Shown here: positions 1-8,549 of the stretch, piece after piece | Layout of the letters: every line of letters begins with the position of its first letter | Numbering within the stretch: position 1 is the stretch's first letter | NCBI RefSeq assembly: GCF_902705875.1 | Contig: NZ_CACSIK010000001.1 | Coordinates: forward strand, 1,357,994 to 1,421,993 | Direction of reading: 5' to 3' | Length of the DNA: 64,000 bases | From: Zhongshania aliphaticivorans | GTDB taxonomy: Bacteria > Pseudomonadota > Gammaproteobacteria > Pseudomonadales > Spongiibacteraceae | Position numbers and translations under genes: made by a program | Notes under the pieces: generated by a model | What the model saw: the letters and a program-made list of their open reading frames with translations, nothing else | The model's database searches: none | Told to the model about the DNA's origin: nothing

Positions 1-1
1 T

Positions 2-895
2 ATTCGTCAAGAACTGGGGAATCATTTTGTCCGCCTTATTCTCCGCACCGGACAGCCTGGTTTAGCGCCGGAGCGCCGTGTATTAAAAGTTTATGATATA
101 AATGATTACCGAGCTAAAACCGAGTTGACCCAAGACCGTCTATTTTCGGTGATTTATACCGCGCTGTCTTCTTATCGAGACTTGGTTGCTTTAGCGCGTA
201 GTCGTCATCAGCTTATTGGCTTGGTAAATGAGATTGAGCAGCTTTCCCATCTTGCTGCACGGGATTTGCAAATGCCACTGAACCATGTTGTTTCAGCTGT
301 ACGTCGTATTGGTGGGCAGGAAAAAGAACTATCGCAAGCAAATTTAGCGGAAGATTTCTTGGAAATAAGAGGGAATGTTTATGCAATGCAATCAGCATTA
401 AATAAGCTCGTTGCCCTTACCTCTGTGGGTCGCTTTAACGAAAGTAGGGAGTTGGTTGATTGCAACGCGATTGTTAGTGATGTCTTACTTGATTTAGACG
501 GTATGTTTCAATCTAGTCACGCCAACCTTCATTGTGAAACTTTACCAACTGTTTATGCCTGTCGTCGTCAGTTGATGCAGTTGTTTAAAAATTTGATTAG
601 TAATGCCATTCAATTTACAGAGGGTAGAGAGCCAGAAATTTACATTAGTGCTATGACCCATGAGCGAAATTGGCTTTTTACTGTGAGCGATACCGGTGTT
701 GGGATTAGGCCAGAGAATCACAGTGGTCTATTTAATCTATTTCATCGGGATACGAGCGACGGTACAGGTACAGATTCTGGTGTAGGGTTGGCGATATGCG
801 AGAAGATTGTACGCTGGCACGGTGGGAAAATATGGTTAGAGTCAGAGCTTGGCAAGGGATCAACGTTCTATTTTACCATTCCTTTGGCTGAATAG
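2..895 (+). CDS. DUF3369 / histidine-kinase-like signalling protein, C-terminal part (5' end outside window)
   Basis: The frame is open from base 2, so the gene begins upstream of the window and 297 residues are visible. The first ~65 residues look like the end of a DUF3369 domain ([18 protein letters not shown], then [18 protein letters not shown]). This domain normally follows a receiver domain, which would lie off the window. A HisKA-like helix and a complete HATPase follow: N box [11 protein letters not shown]1 box DTGVGI, G2 box [11 protein letters not shown], ending [11 protein letters not shown]. In the HisKA helix the usual (S/A)HDLQxPL is ARDLQMPL, with an Arg codon at 260-262 where the phosphoacceptor His is expected. 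DUF3369 proteins usually end in HD-GYP or another output domain, so a kinase-like end is less common. The stop is directly followed by a GGDEF-EAL gene, probably its output partner. Family call is fairly sure; loss of kinase activity is inference. Confidence 0.8.
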   Translation: MRQELGNHFVRLILRTGQPGLAPERRVLKVYDINDYRAKTELTQDRLFSVIYTALSSYRDLVALARSRHQLIGLVNEIEQLSHLAARDLQMPLNHVVSAVRRIGGQEKELSQANLAEDFLEIRGNVYAMQSALNKLVALTSVGRFNESRELVDCNAIVSDVLLDLDGMFQSSHANLHCETLPTVYACRRQLMQLFKNLISNAIQFTEGREPEIYISAMTHERNWLFTVSDTGVGIRPENHSGLFNLFHRDTSDGTGTDSGVGLAICEKIVRWHGGKIWLESELGKGSTFYFTIPLAE

Positions 896-910
896 GTGGG
901 GAGGCCCATT

Positions 911-2560
911 ATGGTTGAGCTAAATCCTAGCTGGATACTTAAAAGTCTTGGCCAGTGTTTTGTCTGTTTGGATATGGATGGTCTGGTAGTTTATGCCAGT
1001 GCGGCGGCGATCGACCTGAGCGACGTTGAATACTATACGGGTATTGATATTGTAGATTTTTTGCCCTTGGTTATCTCTAATAGTAATAATTCATTATCAG
1101 AAGAGCTTGTATATAAGGACATTGTTGATTGTAAAGTGACTTTACCGCACTTGAATGACAGCTTGTTTAGTCTTTTCGTTAGTGATGTTTTAAATGATGA
1201 CGGTAACATTGTAGGTCGCAGCTTATCGCTATTAAAAGATAACCCTACTCCTGCACATTCCGGTGATGAAGAAAGTCATTTAGACCCTTTGACTGAGTTA
1301 ATGGGTCGACAAAAATTTGAGCGTCGTTTGGAAAACTTAGTCAATGATGCGTCGACTAGCTCTCGAACTCACGCCTTACTGTATATAGATATTGATCAAT
1401 TTAAATTAATAAATGATACCAGTGGGCATGGTGCTGGTGATAATTTAATTAAAACTATTGCTGATAGTATTGGAAAGGAATTGTTTGTCGGCGATATGTT
1501 TTGTCGTTTGGGTGGCGATGAGTTTGGCATATTGCTAAGTAATGTCGATATTTTTGAAGCTCAGACGGTTGCCAACCGCTTGGTAAAAACGATAAAGCGC
1601 ATGCCTTTCTTTTGGAGCGGAATTTCACATAAAACGTCAATTAGTATTGGTGTGGTTATCATTGATGAGTTCAGTCACGATCGCGAAAGCGTGATGAGTC
1701 AAGCTGATGTGGCAATGTATTCAGCCAAGGAAGCGGGACGTGGTCGGGTGCACGTATATGATAAGAGCAATAAAAAGCTTAGTCGTTTACATGATGATAT
1801 GGATTGGGTGCACCGAATTAACAAAGCGTTGGCAGATGACGACTTTTGTTTAGTAACAGAGCGTATATTGCCCTTGGTTGATGAGCTGAATCGCACGACA
1901 ATCTATAACGAGATACTTGTTCGAATGCGCTACAACGGCGACGTATTAAGGCCGGGCCAATTTATGCCAGCAGCGGAACGATTTGGGCTTATGCCTCAAA
2001 TTGACCGCTGGGTGATTAAGAATTTCTTTAATTACCTACAGAGAAACGTTGAATTGAATTCTCAAAATGTCATGTATTCAATTAATATTTCTGGGCAGTC
2101 ATTATGCCAGGAATCATTTTTAGATTTTGTCTATCGTTGTTTGCGAAGAGGAAATATAAACCCAGAAATTATTTGCTTTGAAATTACTGAAACCGTCGCA
2201 ATCACTAATTTTTCAGTGGTAACACGGTTTATTCAGCGGGTGCATGAGTTGGGTGGCAAGTTTGCACTTGATGATTTTGGTACTGGCATGTCATCGTTTG
2301 GTTATCTTCAAGAGTTACCCGTTGACTTTGTGAAAATTGATGGCCTGTTCGTACATGATATAGATAAAAACCCAGTTCATGAGGCTATGGTCCGTTCAAT
2401 TAATGATATCAGTCATGTGCTTGGTAAGAGAACTATAGCTGAATTTGTTGAGCGTCAGGAAGTGATGGAGCAATTACAATCATTGGGAGTAGATTATGCT
2501 CAGGGCTACTTACATGGCCGGCCACAAGATTTAGTCGACCAAGCCAAGGTTAATATATAA
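911..2560 (+). CDS. PAS-GGDEF-EAL cyclic-di-GMP protein
   Basis: A cytoplasmic protein of 549 residues with no membrane segment. I place the start at ATG 911 because a strong GGGGAGG lies 7 bases upstream; an in-frame GTG at 896 abuts the previous stop but has no better site. Residues ~1-115 resemble a PAS domain. A GGDEF domain (~130-290) carries the intact signature RLGGDEFGILL, but the inhibitory I-site RxxD expected just before it reads FVGD, so product feedback is probably absent. An EAL domain (~305-545) has NEILVRM in place of EAL, with the other metal and catalytic positions kept: NISGQSL, FEITETV, DDFGTG, VKIDG, EFVE and QGYLHGRP. Both cyclase and phosphodiesterase chemistry therefore look possible. 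It is coupled to the upstream kinase-like gene, which probably signals to it. Confidence 0.9.
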   Translation: MVELNPSWILKSLGQCFVCLDMDGLVVYASAAAIDLSDVEYYTGIDIVDFLPLVISNSNNSLSEELVYKDIVDCKVTLPHLNDSLFSLFVSDVLNDDGNIVGRSLSLLKDNPTPAHSGDEESHLDPLTELMGRQKFERRLENLVNDASTSSRTHALLYIDIDQFKLINDTSGHGAGDNLIKTIADSIGKELFVGDMFCRLGGDEFGILLSNVDIFEAQTVANRLVKTIKRMPFFWSGISHKTSISIGVVIIDEFSHDRESVMSQADVAMYSAKEAGRGRVHVYDKSNKKLSRLHDDMDWVHRINKALADDDFCLVTERILPLVDELNRTTIYNEILVRMRYNGDVLRPGQFMPAAERFGLMPQIDRWVIKNFFNYLQRNVELNSQNVMYSINISGQSLCQESFLDFVYRCLRRGNINPEIICFEITETVAITNFSVVTRFIQRVHELGGKFALDDFGTGMSSFGYLQELPVDFVKIDGLFVHDIDKNPVHEAMVRSINDISHVLGKRTIAEFVERQEVMEQLQSLGVDYAQGYLHGRPQDLVDQAKVNI

Positions 2561-2918
2561 AATTTTTCTATGCTCGGCTGCGCTATTGTCCCCCAAATAC
2601 ATTTTCATGTATGAAATTTACCGCGCACTAAATGCTTATTATCAAGAATAAAGCTTTGCTTAGGTGTATCAACAAATAACTATTTTGAGCAAGTATCATT
2701 TTATTGCGGATTTTCATAATTATCTCCTAACTTTCTTCTGAGGCGTAATTATCGATAATTAGTGGGTATGTATTATGTGGTCACGTTATTTGCAAAGTGG
2801 CCAGCCTGAATAGCGTAAATTCATGACCGTTATGGATAGTCGAATAGTCATTTTTGCCATAGAGCATGACATCTAGTCGTGCTATAAATCTCTGCTAATT
2901 TTTGTTACGAGCATTATT
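2561..2918. other. AT-rich intergenic region
   Basis: 358 bases without a convincing gene on either strand. It is AT-rich and holds one perfect 16-bp palindrome (annotated separately). I see no tRNA and no clear terminator with a T-tract after the GGDEF-EAL gene. The last ~60 bases must hold the promoter and leader of the esterase gene, but I cannot pick a convincing -35/-10 pair. Confidence 0.6.
2746..2761. repeat. Perfect 16-bp palindrome
   Basis: TAATTATCGATAATTA equals its own reverse complement over all 16 bases and has no spacer, so it suits a symmetric DNA-binding dimer better than an RNA hairpin. It lies about 160 bases before the esterase start. Function unknown. Confidence 0.5.
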
Positions 2919-4214
2919 ATGGGGTTAAAGCAACAATATCGAAGCTGCAGAAACTTGTTGTTTCGGGGTATATCCGTGCCCGAGGATATTTCGACATTGA
3001 TCGATATTGGTCGCAATGAGGTACCTGCTACACAACAAGGGCTTGCGCAAGATGATATTGATAAATTGTGGCGACATGCTGAATCATTATTTAGCTCGGG
3101 TATGCACCCAATGGTGTCGGTCTGTCTTCGACGCGGTGGTGATGTGTTATTAAATCGAACCTTAGGCTATGCCGACGGCGCGAATCATACTCAGCCTAGG
3201 GTTGCCTCTCTACAAACTCCTGTGTGCCTGTTTTCAGCCTCGAAGGCGGTGTCGGCCATGCTGATACATAAGCTGGCAGAAGACGGTTTAATCGATCTTC
3301 TAAACCCAGTTAGTCATTATATTCCCGCTTTTGCCGCCGAGGGCAAGGCGCAAATTACGATACACCAATTACTATCCCATCGTGCGGGTGTTCCAGGCGT
3401 TCCTGATGATGTTGCCATTGAGCTTTTATTTAATCCGAAGGCAGCTGTTGAGCAAATATGTAAGCAGCCGTCCTTACATAATGATGGCCGGATTTTAGCC
3501 TATCACGCGATAACGGGGGGCTTTATTCAAGCCGAGTTGATCCGGGTAGTGACGGGGAAGACCTTAAATGAATATCTTGACGAAGTGGTCCGTAAACCAA
3601 TGGGGATGCATTATTTTCGGTATGGTTTAGAAGCAAAAGACCATGAACTGGTAGCGCGTAACTATGCTACTGGCTTACCCAATATTGGTGTCGTGGAGCG
3701 CCAGTTGGTTAACATCTTGGGCGCAGGAGTCTCTGAAGTCGTTGATATTTCAAATAGTGAGGCTTTTTTAAGTGCTGAAATAGCGTCGGCTAATTTATAC
3801 GCTACAGCAGAAGAAACCAGTCGTTTTTTTCAGATGCTGCTACAGGGTGGGGTATGGCAGGGGAAGCAAATTTTTACACCGTTGACGGTTAATCGCGCTG
3901 TGAGAGAGATGGGTAAGCCGCAGTTTGACCGTTCTCTGATTTTAGTCCCCATGCGATATAGCGCTGGAATGATGCTGGGGCTGAATCCAGTGGGTCTGTA
4001 TGGTCCAAAAACCCATTACGCTTATGGGCATTTGGGGTTTTCGAATATTCTCTGTTGGGCGGATCCCGAGCGAGATATTGCGGTATCAATTCTCACCTCG
4101 GGTAAACCCGTGCTTGGGAATCATTTGTTAAGCTTGGGTAAATTGTTGAATGGTATTAGCTCTACATGTAAACCTTGTGTCGATATGCAGCATATTTACA
4201 GTAAAGTTCTGTGA
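2919..4214 (+). CDS. Serine hydrolase of the beta-lactamase / EstB esterase family
   Basis: A 431-residue protein of the class C beta-lactamase fold used by esterases such as EstB and by D-Ala-D-Ala carboxypeptidases. The catalytic S-x-x-K is SASK at residues 106-109 (PVCLFSASKA). The second-motif Tyr is in YHAITGG (Tyr195), and the third motif, KTG in true beta-lactamases, is HLG in GHLGFSN. HxG/WxG here is typical of esterases rather than lactamases. The length fits the family. No signal peptide is obvious, so it is probably cytoplasmic. The next gene encodes a patatin-like lipase on the same strand, giving a small lipid/ester hydrolysis neighbourhood. Substrate unknown; an ester or short-chain acyl substrate is the best guess. 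Confidence 0.85.
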   Translation: MGLKQQYRSCRNLLFRGISVPEDISTLIDIGRNEVPATQQGLAQDDIDKLWRHAESLFSSGMHPMVSVCLRRGGDVLLNRTLGYADGANHTQPRVASLQTPVCLFSASKAVSAMLIHKLAEDGLIDLLNPVSHYIPAFAAEGKAQITIHQLLSHRAGVPGVPDDVAIELLFNPKAAVEQICKQPSLHNDGRILAYHAITGGFIQAELIRVVTGKTLNEYLDEVVRKPMGMHYFRYGLEAKDHELVARNYATGLPNIGVVERQLVNILGAGVSEVVDISNSEAFLSAEIASANLYATAEETSRFFQMLLQGGVWQGKQIFTPLTVNRAVREMGKPQFDRSLILVPMRYSAGMMLGLNPVGLYGPKTHYAYGHLGFSNILCWADPERDIAVSILTSGKPVLGNHLLSLGKLLNGISSTCKPCVDMQHIYSKVL

Positions 4215-4360
4215 ACTACGGGTAAAATTGTGATTTTTGATGTTAGGTTGTTGCATTGCTGAAAAATGCTTATAGTCAGCGGCATGGCAATTCGTTAGAG
4301 TGGAGTAACCAAGATCTAATGATATTGGGTTTCCCGTCAGAACGACGAATAGGTTGAATT

Positions 4361-5851
4361 GTGAAAAAACTAGAAAATAAACTGAAACTCGCCAGTAGCT
4401 ACCAAGAATGGCAGGCCTTAGCCAAAGAGCATGACCGCTGTTCTGGGAGAGAGCACTGGAAGAAAGTCGATAAAACTAGCCTCTATGATTACGCTTCCAT
4501 TCGCTCACGATTGGAAAGGCTGCGCTATTTTCGCGAAAACAACGACAATATTGGCTTGTTGTTCAGTCTAAATGAAGGCATTCACGGTAATATGGGCGGT
4601 ATGGGCAAACCGGTGTTGTATGCTCGGGCTAAGTTTGGCACCAAACAACTTATACATGATTATGTGAATAGTATACGAGATGCGCTGGATCACTTGGCCC
4701 AGCTGGACTCTGAGTTCCCTAGTTTTATTGAGCGTTTAGATTTCTTTAGGCGCGCTAACAAATGCTACGGTAAGTCGGCCTTGATGCTTAGTGGTGGTGC
4801 TGTGTTGGGTAATTTCCATATTGGCGTTGTAAAGGCGTTAATTGAGCAGGATTTATTACCGGATGTCATTTCTGGGGCTAGTGCAGGATCTCTGATAGCG
4901 GCTGTACTGGGTACAAGAACCGATGAGGAATTAAAGGAATTTTTAACGGCGGATAACCTTGGCAAATTGTTGCTTGCCGAGGCTGAATTGGCGAATGGCC
5001 GGATGTCCAACTCCTCACCGCGGATAAATCATCAGTTACTAAAGGAAAAGATTGCCAAGTTGATTCCAGATGTTACTTTTCAGGAAGCATTTGAGCGAAC
5101 TGGCCGCCATATCAATATCTCGATTTCTCCCTCTGATGTTCATCAAACATCACGATTGCTGAATGCCATTGCGTCACCTAATGTTTACATTCGCAAAGCG
5201 GTTTTGGCCTCCTGCGCAGTGCCTGGCATTTACCCACCGGTTATGTTGGAAGCCAAAAATGTACATGGCCACCCGCAGCCATATCTTGCAACCAGACGTT
5301 GGATTGATGGTTCCGTGAGCGATGATCTTCCAGCAAAACGCTTAGGTCGGCTTTATGGGGTCAACCATTTTATTGTGAGCCAGACCAACCCAATTGTATT
5401 GTGGGCAGTAAGGGATACTAAAATTGAAAATAGCGGTCTAGTCAGTGCTATGCGGCAACTGGGTGGACGCAGTATTAAAGAGCTGTCTAAAGTTGGGAGC
5501 AGTGTTGCTCGTAAATATTTCAAAAATTCGCCACGTGTTAGGCGGATGACAAATATCGCTTATTCAGTGATTAATCAAGAGTACACGGGTGATATCAATA
5601 TTATTCCCAGGTATCGCTTTTTTGATCCAAGAAAACTGCTTACAGAAATCACGCCTGACGAATTACAGTATTTTATTGCTGAGGGTGAAAGGGCGACTTG
5701 GCCTAAAATAGAAATGATTAGAGCGAGTACAACGATCAGTCGTAAATTAGCCGAAATCTTAGAAGATTATGAGGCGGAAGAGCTCAATCGCTTATCGCAA
5801 AGCCATCACCATCTTGGTGCTGAAATGCCGAGAAAGTCGTTGCGTGCGTAA
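4361..5851 (+). CDS. Patatin-like phospholipase with N-terminal DUF3336 domain
   Basis: A 496-residue predicted lipid acyl hydrolase with a Ser-Asp dyad. Residues ~1-135 match DUF3336, the region before the patatin domain in yeast triacylglycerol lipases of the TGL3/4/5 type and some bacterial proteins. The patatin core then has the oxyanion loop SGGAVLGNFHIG (~144-155), the nucleophile elbow GASAG (Ser174), and the catalytic Asp in WIDGSVSDDLP (Asp316). All active-site elements are present. The start is GTG 4361. No signal peptide or membrane helix is seen, so it is probably intracellular or peripheral, acting on membrane phospholipid or stored acylglycerol. Its 146-bp leader separates it from the esterase gene, so it may have its own promoter. 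Confidence 0.88.
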   Translation: MKKLENKLKLASSYQEWQALAKEHDRCSGREHWKKVDKTSLYDYASIRSRLERLRYFRENNDNIGLLFSLNEGIHGNMGGMGKPVLYARAKFGTKQLIHDYVNSIRDALDHLAQLDSEFPSFIERLDFFRRANKCYGKSALMLSGGAVLGNFHIGVVKALIEQDLLPDVISGASAGSLIAAVLGTRTDEELKEFLTADNLGKLLLAEAELANGRMSNSSPRINHQLLKEKIAKLIPDVTFQEAFERTGRHINISISPSDVHQTSRLLNAIASPNVYIRKAVLASCAVPGIYPPVMLEAKNVHGHPQPYLATRRWIDGSVSDDLPAKRLGRLYGVNHFIVSQTNPIVLWAVRDTKIENSGLVSAMRQLGGRSIKELSKVGSSVARKYFKNSPRVRRMTNIAYSVINQEYTGDINIIPRYRFFDPRKLLTEITPDELQYFIAEGERATWPKIEMIRASTTISRKLAEILEDYEAEELNRLSQSHHHLGAEMPRKSLRA

Positions 5852-6006
5852 TTCTTTTTACGCTATTTTGATGACTTAGGTTCATCTTGTTTTCTATGTG
5901 CCTACCCATGTGTAGGCGTCATTATTCGATGTTATTTTATCACTGTGTTTTCGACGGTTTTGGCGGCTAGGTCACTGAATATTGTCTCTTATGGGAGTGC
6001 TGAGTG

Positions 6007-6444
6007 ATGATGGAAACGGCGTTTACGCCATTTACGGCAATTATTGGCGGTGCGCTGATAGGTCTTTCAGCTGTGATGCTGATGTGGTCAGTTGGCCGGA
6101 TTGCAGGGATATCGGGCATTGTTGCTGGCGCGATGTTTGAGGGTGGCAATGAACGTTCTTGGCGCTTAGTGTTTTTGCTTGGTTTATTGGTGGGAGCGTT
6201 TCTAGCCGCCTTGTTTACCGGCGCTTTAATTGATGTAAAGAGTGTCGCAAGTACTCCTATGTTAATAGTGGCTGGTTTGTTGGTAGGTGTTGGCACTCGA
6301 ATGGGCGGTGGTTGCACTTCTGGGCATGGTGTTTGTGGTGTGTCCCGCTTTTCGCAGCGATCACTAGTGGCCACAGCTGTTTTTATGGCGAGTGGTATTG
6401 TCACGGTTTTTGTCCTTAGGCATTTGTTGGGAGAGGGGGTATGA
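6007..6444 (+). CDS. YeeE/YedE-family sulfur-compound permease, N-terminal half protein
   Basis: A small integral membrane protein of about 145 residues with four hydrophobic segments. It carries the family signature GGGCTSGHGVCG at ~101-112; the Cys-containing loop forms part of the thiosulfate path in the structurally known homologue YeeE/TsuA. GTG 6004, ATG 6007 and ATG 6010 are all in frame; GGGAG at 5993-5997 leaves the choice open, and I take ATG 6007. Its stop overlaps the start of the second half protein by 4 bases (ATGA), so the two are translationally coupled and almost certainly act together. Thiosulfate or a related sulfur compound is the inferred substrate. Confidence 0.88.
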   Translation: MMETAFTPFTAIIGGALIGLSAVMLMWSVGRIAGISGIVAGAMFEGGNERSWRLVFLLGLLVGAFLAALFTGALIDVKSVASTPMLIVAGLLVGVGTRMGGGCTSGHGVCGVSRFSQRSLVATAVFMASGIVTVFVLRHLLGEGV

Positions 6445-6848
6445 ACCGTTGGTTTATAGCCTTTGCTGGGGGATTGTTTGGTGTTGGAATTGCCATATCT
6501 GGTATGGCAAACCCAGCCAAAGTTCAGAATTTTTTGGATATTGCCGGGATTTGGGACCCTAGCTTGGCTCTCGTTATGGGGACAGCTTTGCTCCTTGCCA
6601 CACCGGGCTATTATTTTGTGTTGAGAATGTCTTCGCCAAAGTATGCGGAAGTCTTTTCATTACCAACAAGAAAAGATATTGATGGAAGGTTAATATTAGG
6701 AGCAATGTTGTTTGGAATAGGTTGGGCGCTTAGTGGTCTATGCCCTGCGCCTGCTCTAGTGGGAGTTCTAACCGGCTTATCAAGTTTTTTTGTGTTTTTA
6801 CTGGCGATGCTGGTTGGCATGTTTTTGCACAAGTTTGTATTTGCATAA
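6441..6848 (+). CDS. YeeE/YedE-family sulfur-compound permease, C-terminal half protein
   Basis: A 135-residue membrane protein with about four hydrophobic helices. SGMANPAKVQNFLDI near the N-terminus and SGLCPAPALVG near residue 105 are the second-half signatures of DUF395/YeeE; the latter supplies the Cys that lines the pore in single-chain relatives. Together with the preceding gene it makes one complete transporter split into two chains. It starts in a 4-base overlap with its partner. The pair stands apart from any sulfur oxidation or rhodanese gene, so the physiological substrate is not shown by context. Confidence 0.88.
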   Translation: MNRWFIAFAGGLFGVGIAISGMANPAKVQNFLDIAGIWDPSLALVMGTALLLATPGYYFVLRMSSPKYAEVFSLPTRKDIDGRLILGAMLFGIGWALSGLCPAPALVGVLTGLSSFFVFLLAMLVGMFLHKFVFA

Positions 6849-6951
6849 TAATTTAAAAGCGAGTTTGTTGAGCAACGCACACAGGTCAATATCTTCTTGG
6901 TTTTGGTCGGAGTGTATTTAGGGATAGATTGATAATAATTGGGGATGCAAT

Positions 6952-7425
6952 ATGGCAGTGGCGTGTAAGTATAAGAATAATATTGACGAAGTGTGGGCTA
7001 TTTTGTGTGACCCTGACTTTCGCGTGGAGCGCAGCTTAGCACTGGGTGAGTTGAGCGCGGAGTGTGAGGTTGAGGAGGACGGTGACGAGGTGTGCATACG
7101 TATGGTCAGAGAGGTGACGCGCGAACTACCCTCGGTATTAGCTAAAATCTTTAACCCCAAGCAAACACTGGAGTTTGTTGAGCGTTGGCGGGCTTGCGAT
7201 AAAGGCTGGGAAGGGGAGCTTGCCATAAGCATCAAGTCTCAGCCGGTGGAGTTGTCTGCGAAGGTGTCGTTATTAGAAGTCGCCGGTGGATGTGAATACA
7301 GTGTGTCGCATCGCTGTAAGGCAAAAATTCCTCTTGTTGGTGGTAAAGTTGAAAAATTTGTTCTTTCGCAGACAGATGCTGGTGCAAAAGATGAATTAGA
7401 TTATCTAAAGAAGAAATTAGCCTAA
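6952..7425 (+). CDS. DUF2505 (SRPBCC-like) protein
   Basis: A 157-residue soluble protein without signal peptide. The pattern (short N-terminal strand, YKNNIDEVWAILCDPDF, then long alternating strands and a C-terminal amphipathic helix) matches DUF2505, related to the START/SRPBCC helix-grip fold that binds hydrophobic ligands. No catalytic residues can be named. It is followed by the convergent dusC gene only 17 bases away and sits alone on its strand, about 100 bases after the permease pair. Function unknown; lipid or ligand binding is inference from the fold. Confidence 0.7.
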   Translation: MAVACKYKNNIDEVWAILCDPDFRVERSLALGELSAECEVEEDGDEVCIRMVREVTRELPSVLAKIFNPKQTLEFVERWRACDKGWEGELAISIKSQPVELSAKVSLLEVAGGCEYSVSHRCKAKIPLVGGKVEKFVLSQTDAGAKDELDYLKKKLA

Positions 7426-7442
7426 GTTAGAGCATCCGCCGA

Positions 7443-8414
7443 TTAAGCAGCAATGACCAGTTGATCGTTGCTGTGCTCTTTGAGCGCGGCGCTTATGTCG
7501 GCGGCGGTATTTAAGCGCTTAATTTGCTCAAACAATTGCTGTGCCATAGGGTATTCCCTGCGTAGATATCCCAACCATTGTTTTATGGGTCCGCCAACAT
7601 GTCGAGGGGCGCAATTTGCGATGCTGTCGCAAAAAAGTGCGTCAACTAAAGTGAGAATTTGAGGCCATTCATAGCGTTGGTACTCTTCACCACGTTCAAT
7701 AGATTTGATTTCAAGCGCTAGGTCCGGTCTAGCTAACAGGCCGCGCCCCAGCATAACGTCGGCGCACCCGCTTTGTGTCTGGCATGTGTAGAAGTCGCTA
7801 GGATTCCAGACTTCGCCGTTGGCAATAACGGGAACATCGATAAAATCATGTACTTTTGCAAGTTGGTGCCAGTGTGCGGGAGGCTTATACCCATCAGCTT
7901 TGGTACGAGCGTGAATGGTGAGGCCGTTAGCTCCTGCTTCATTTATGGCGCTGACAATGTCAATGAGCTGGCTTGCATCATTAAAACCGAGCCGTATTTT
8001 AGCAGTAATGGGAATGTCGCAAGGAACGGCATTGCGCATAGCTTTGATGATTTGATAAAGAAGCTCTGGCTCGTTCAGAAGTATCGATCCACCGCGATGA
8101 CGATTTACGCATTTTGCTGGGCAGCCAAAATTAGTATCGATGCCAATCGCGCCTAAACTTGCAGCTCGCGCAGCATTTTCAGCCATTGGAGTGGGTTCCC
8201 CGCCTAGTAGCTGTATGAATACAGGGGTTCCCGAAGGTGTTTTACAGCCGTTTTCTAGCTCTGGGCATAGGCGATGGTAGACTCTAGCGGGCAGCAGCTG
8301 ATCTGTTATCCGCACAAATTCGGTAATGCAGCGATCGATTCCACCCACGGCGGTTAAAAGGGCGCGCATTCTTGCGTTGACGACGCCTTCCATAGGGGCG
8401 AGATGTAGTTGCAT
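7443..8414 (-). CDS. dusC: tRNA-dihydrouridine(16) synthase DusC
   Basis: A flavoprotein that reduces uridine in tRNA to dihydrouridine. The N-terminus LHLAPMEGVV is the FMN-binding start of the TIM barrel. ITEFVRITDQLLP and CPELENGCKTPSGTPV follow the DusC pattern. The catalytic Cys is in FGCPAKCVNRHRGGS, followed by KIRLGF, HARTK and VIANGEVW. Specific identity over E. coli DusC features (RITDQLLP, IKQWLGYLRREY near the end) supports DusC rather than DusA or DusB. I start at ATG 8414, where homologues begin; an in-frame TTG at 8432 would add six residues. It stands alone on the minus strand, convergent with the DUF2505 gene. Confidence 0.92.
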   Translation of the reverse strand: MQLHLAPMEGVVNARMRALLTAVGGIDRCITEFVRITDQLLPARVYHRLCPELENGCKTPSGTPVFIQLLGGEPTPMAENAARAASLGAIGIDTNFGCPAKCVNRHRGGSILLNEPELLYQIIKAMRNAVPCDIPITAKIRLGFNDASQLIDIVSAINEAGANGLTIHARTKADGYKPPAHWHQLAKVHDFIDVPVIANGEVWNPSDFYTCQTQSGCADVMLGRGLLARPDLALEIKSIERGEEYQRYEWPQILTLVDALFCDSIANCAPRHVGGPIKQWLGYLRREYPMAQQLFEQIKRLNTAADISAALKEHSNDQLVIAA

Positions 8415-8549
8415 AAACGTAATCAGTATCAAAACGGCTATTGTACCGTAGCTCGCACTTAGACATTAATCTATTTATGGTGTGGTTGGAAATAGCGGGT
8501 TTGTTGTAATCTAGCGTGCAGTACTTTGGATTTGAGTTAGGGGAGTAAA

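Noticed and set aside
125..895. A start at TTG 125 for the first gene
   Set aside because: The frame is open from base 2 and the upstream residues match DUF3369, so the TTG is internal.
896..2560. GTG 896 as start of the GGDEF-EAL protein
   Set aside because: The strong GGGGAGG lies after it and points to ATG 911.
5967..6404. 145-residue minus-strand frame opposite the YeeE genes
   Set aside because: It mirrors a real membrane-protein gene, is Thr/Pro/Ile-rich, and has no family pattern.
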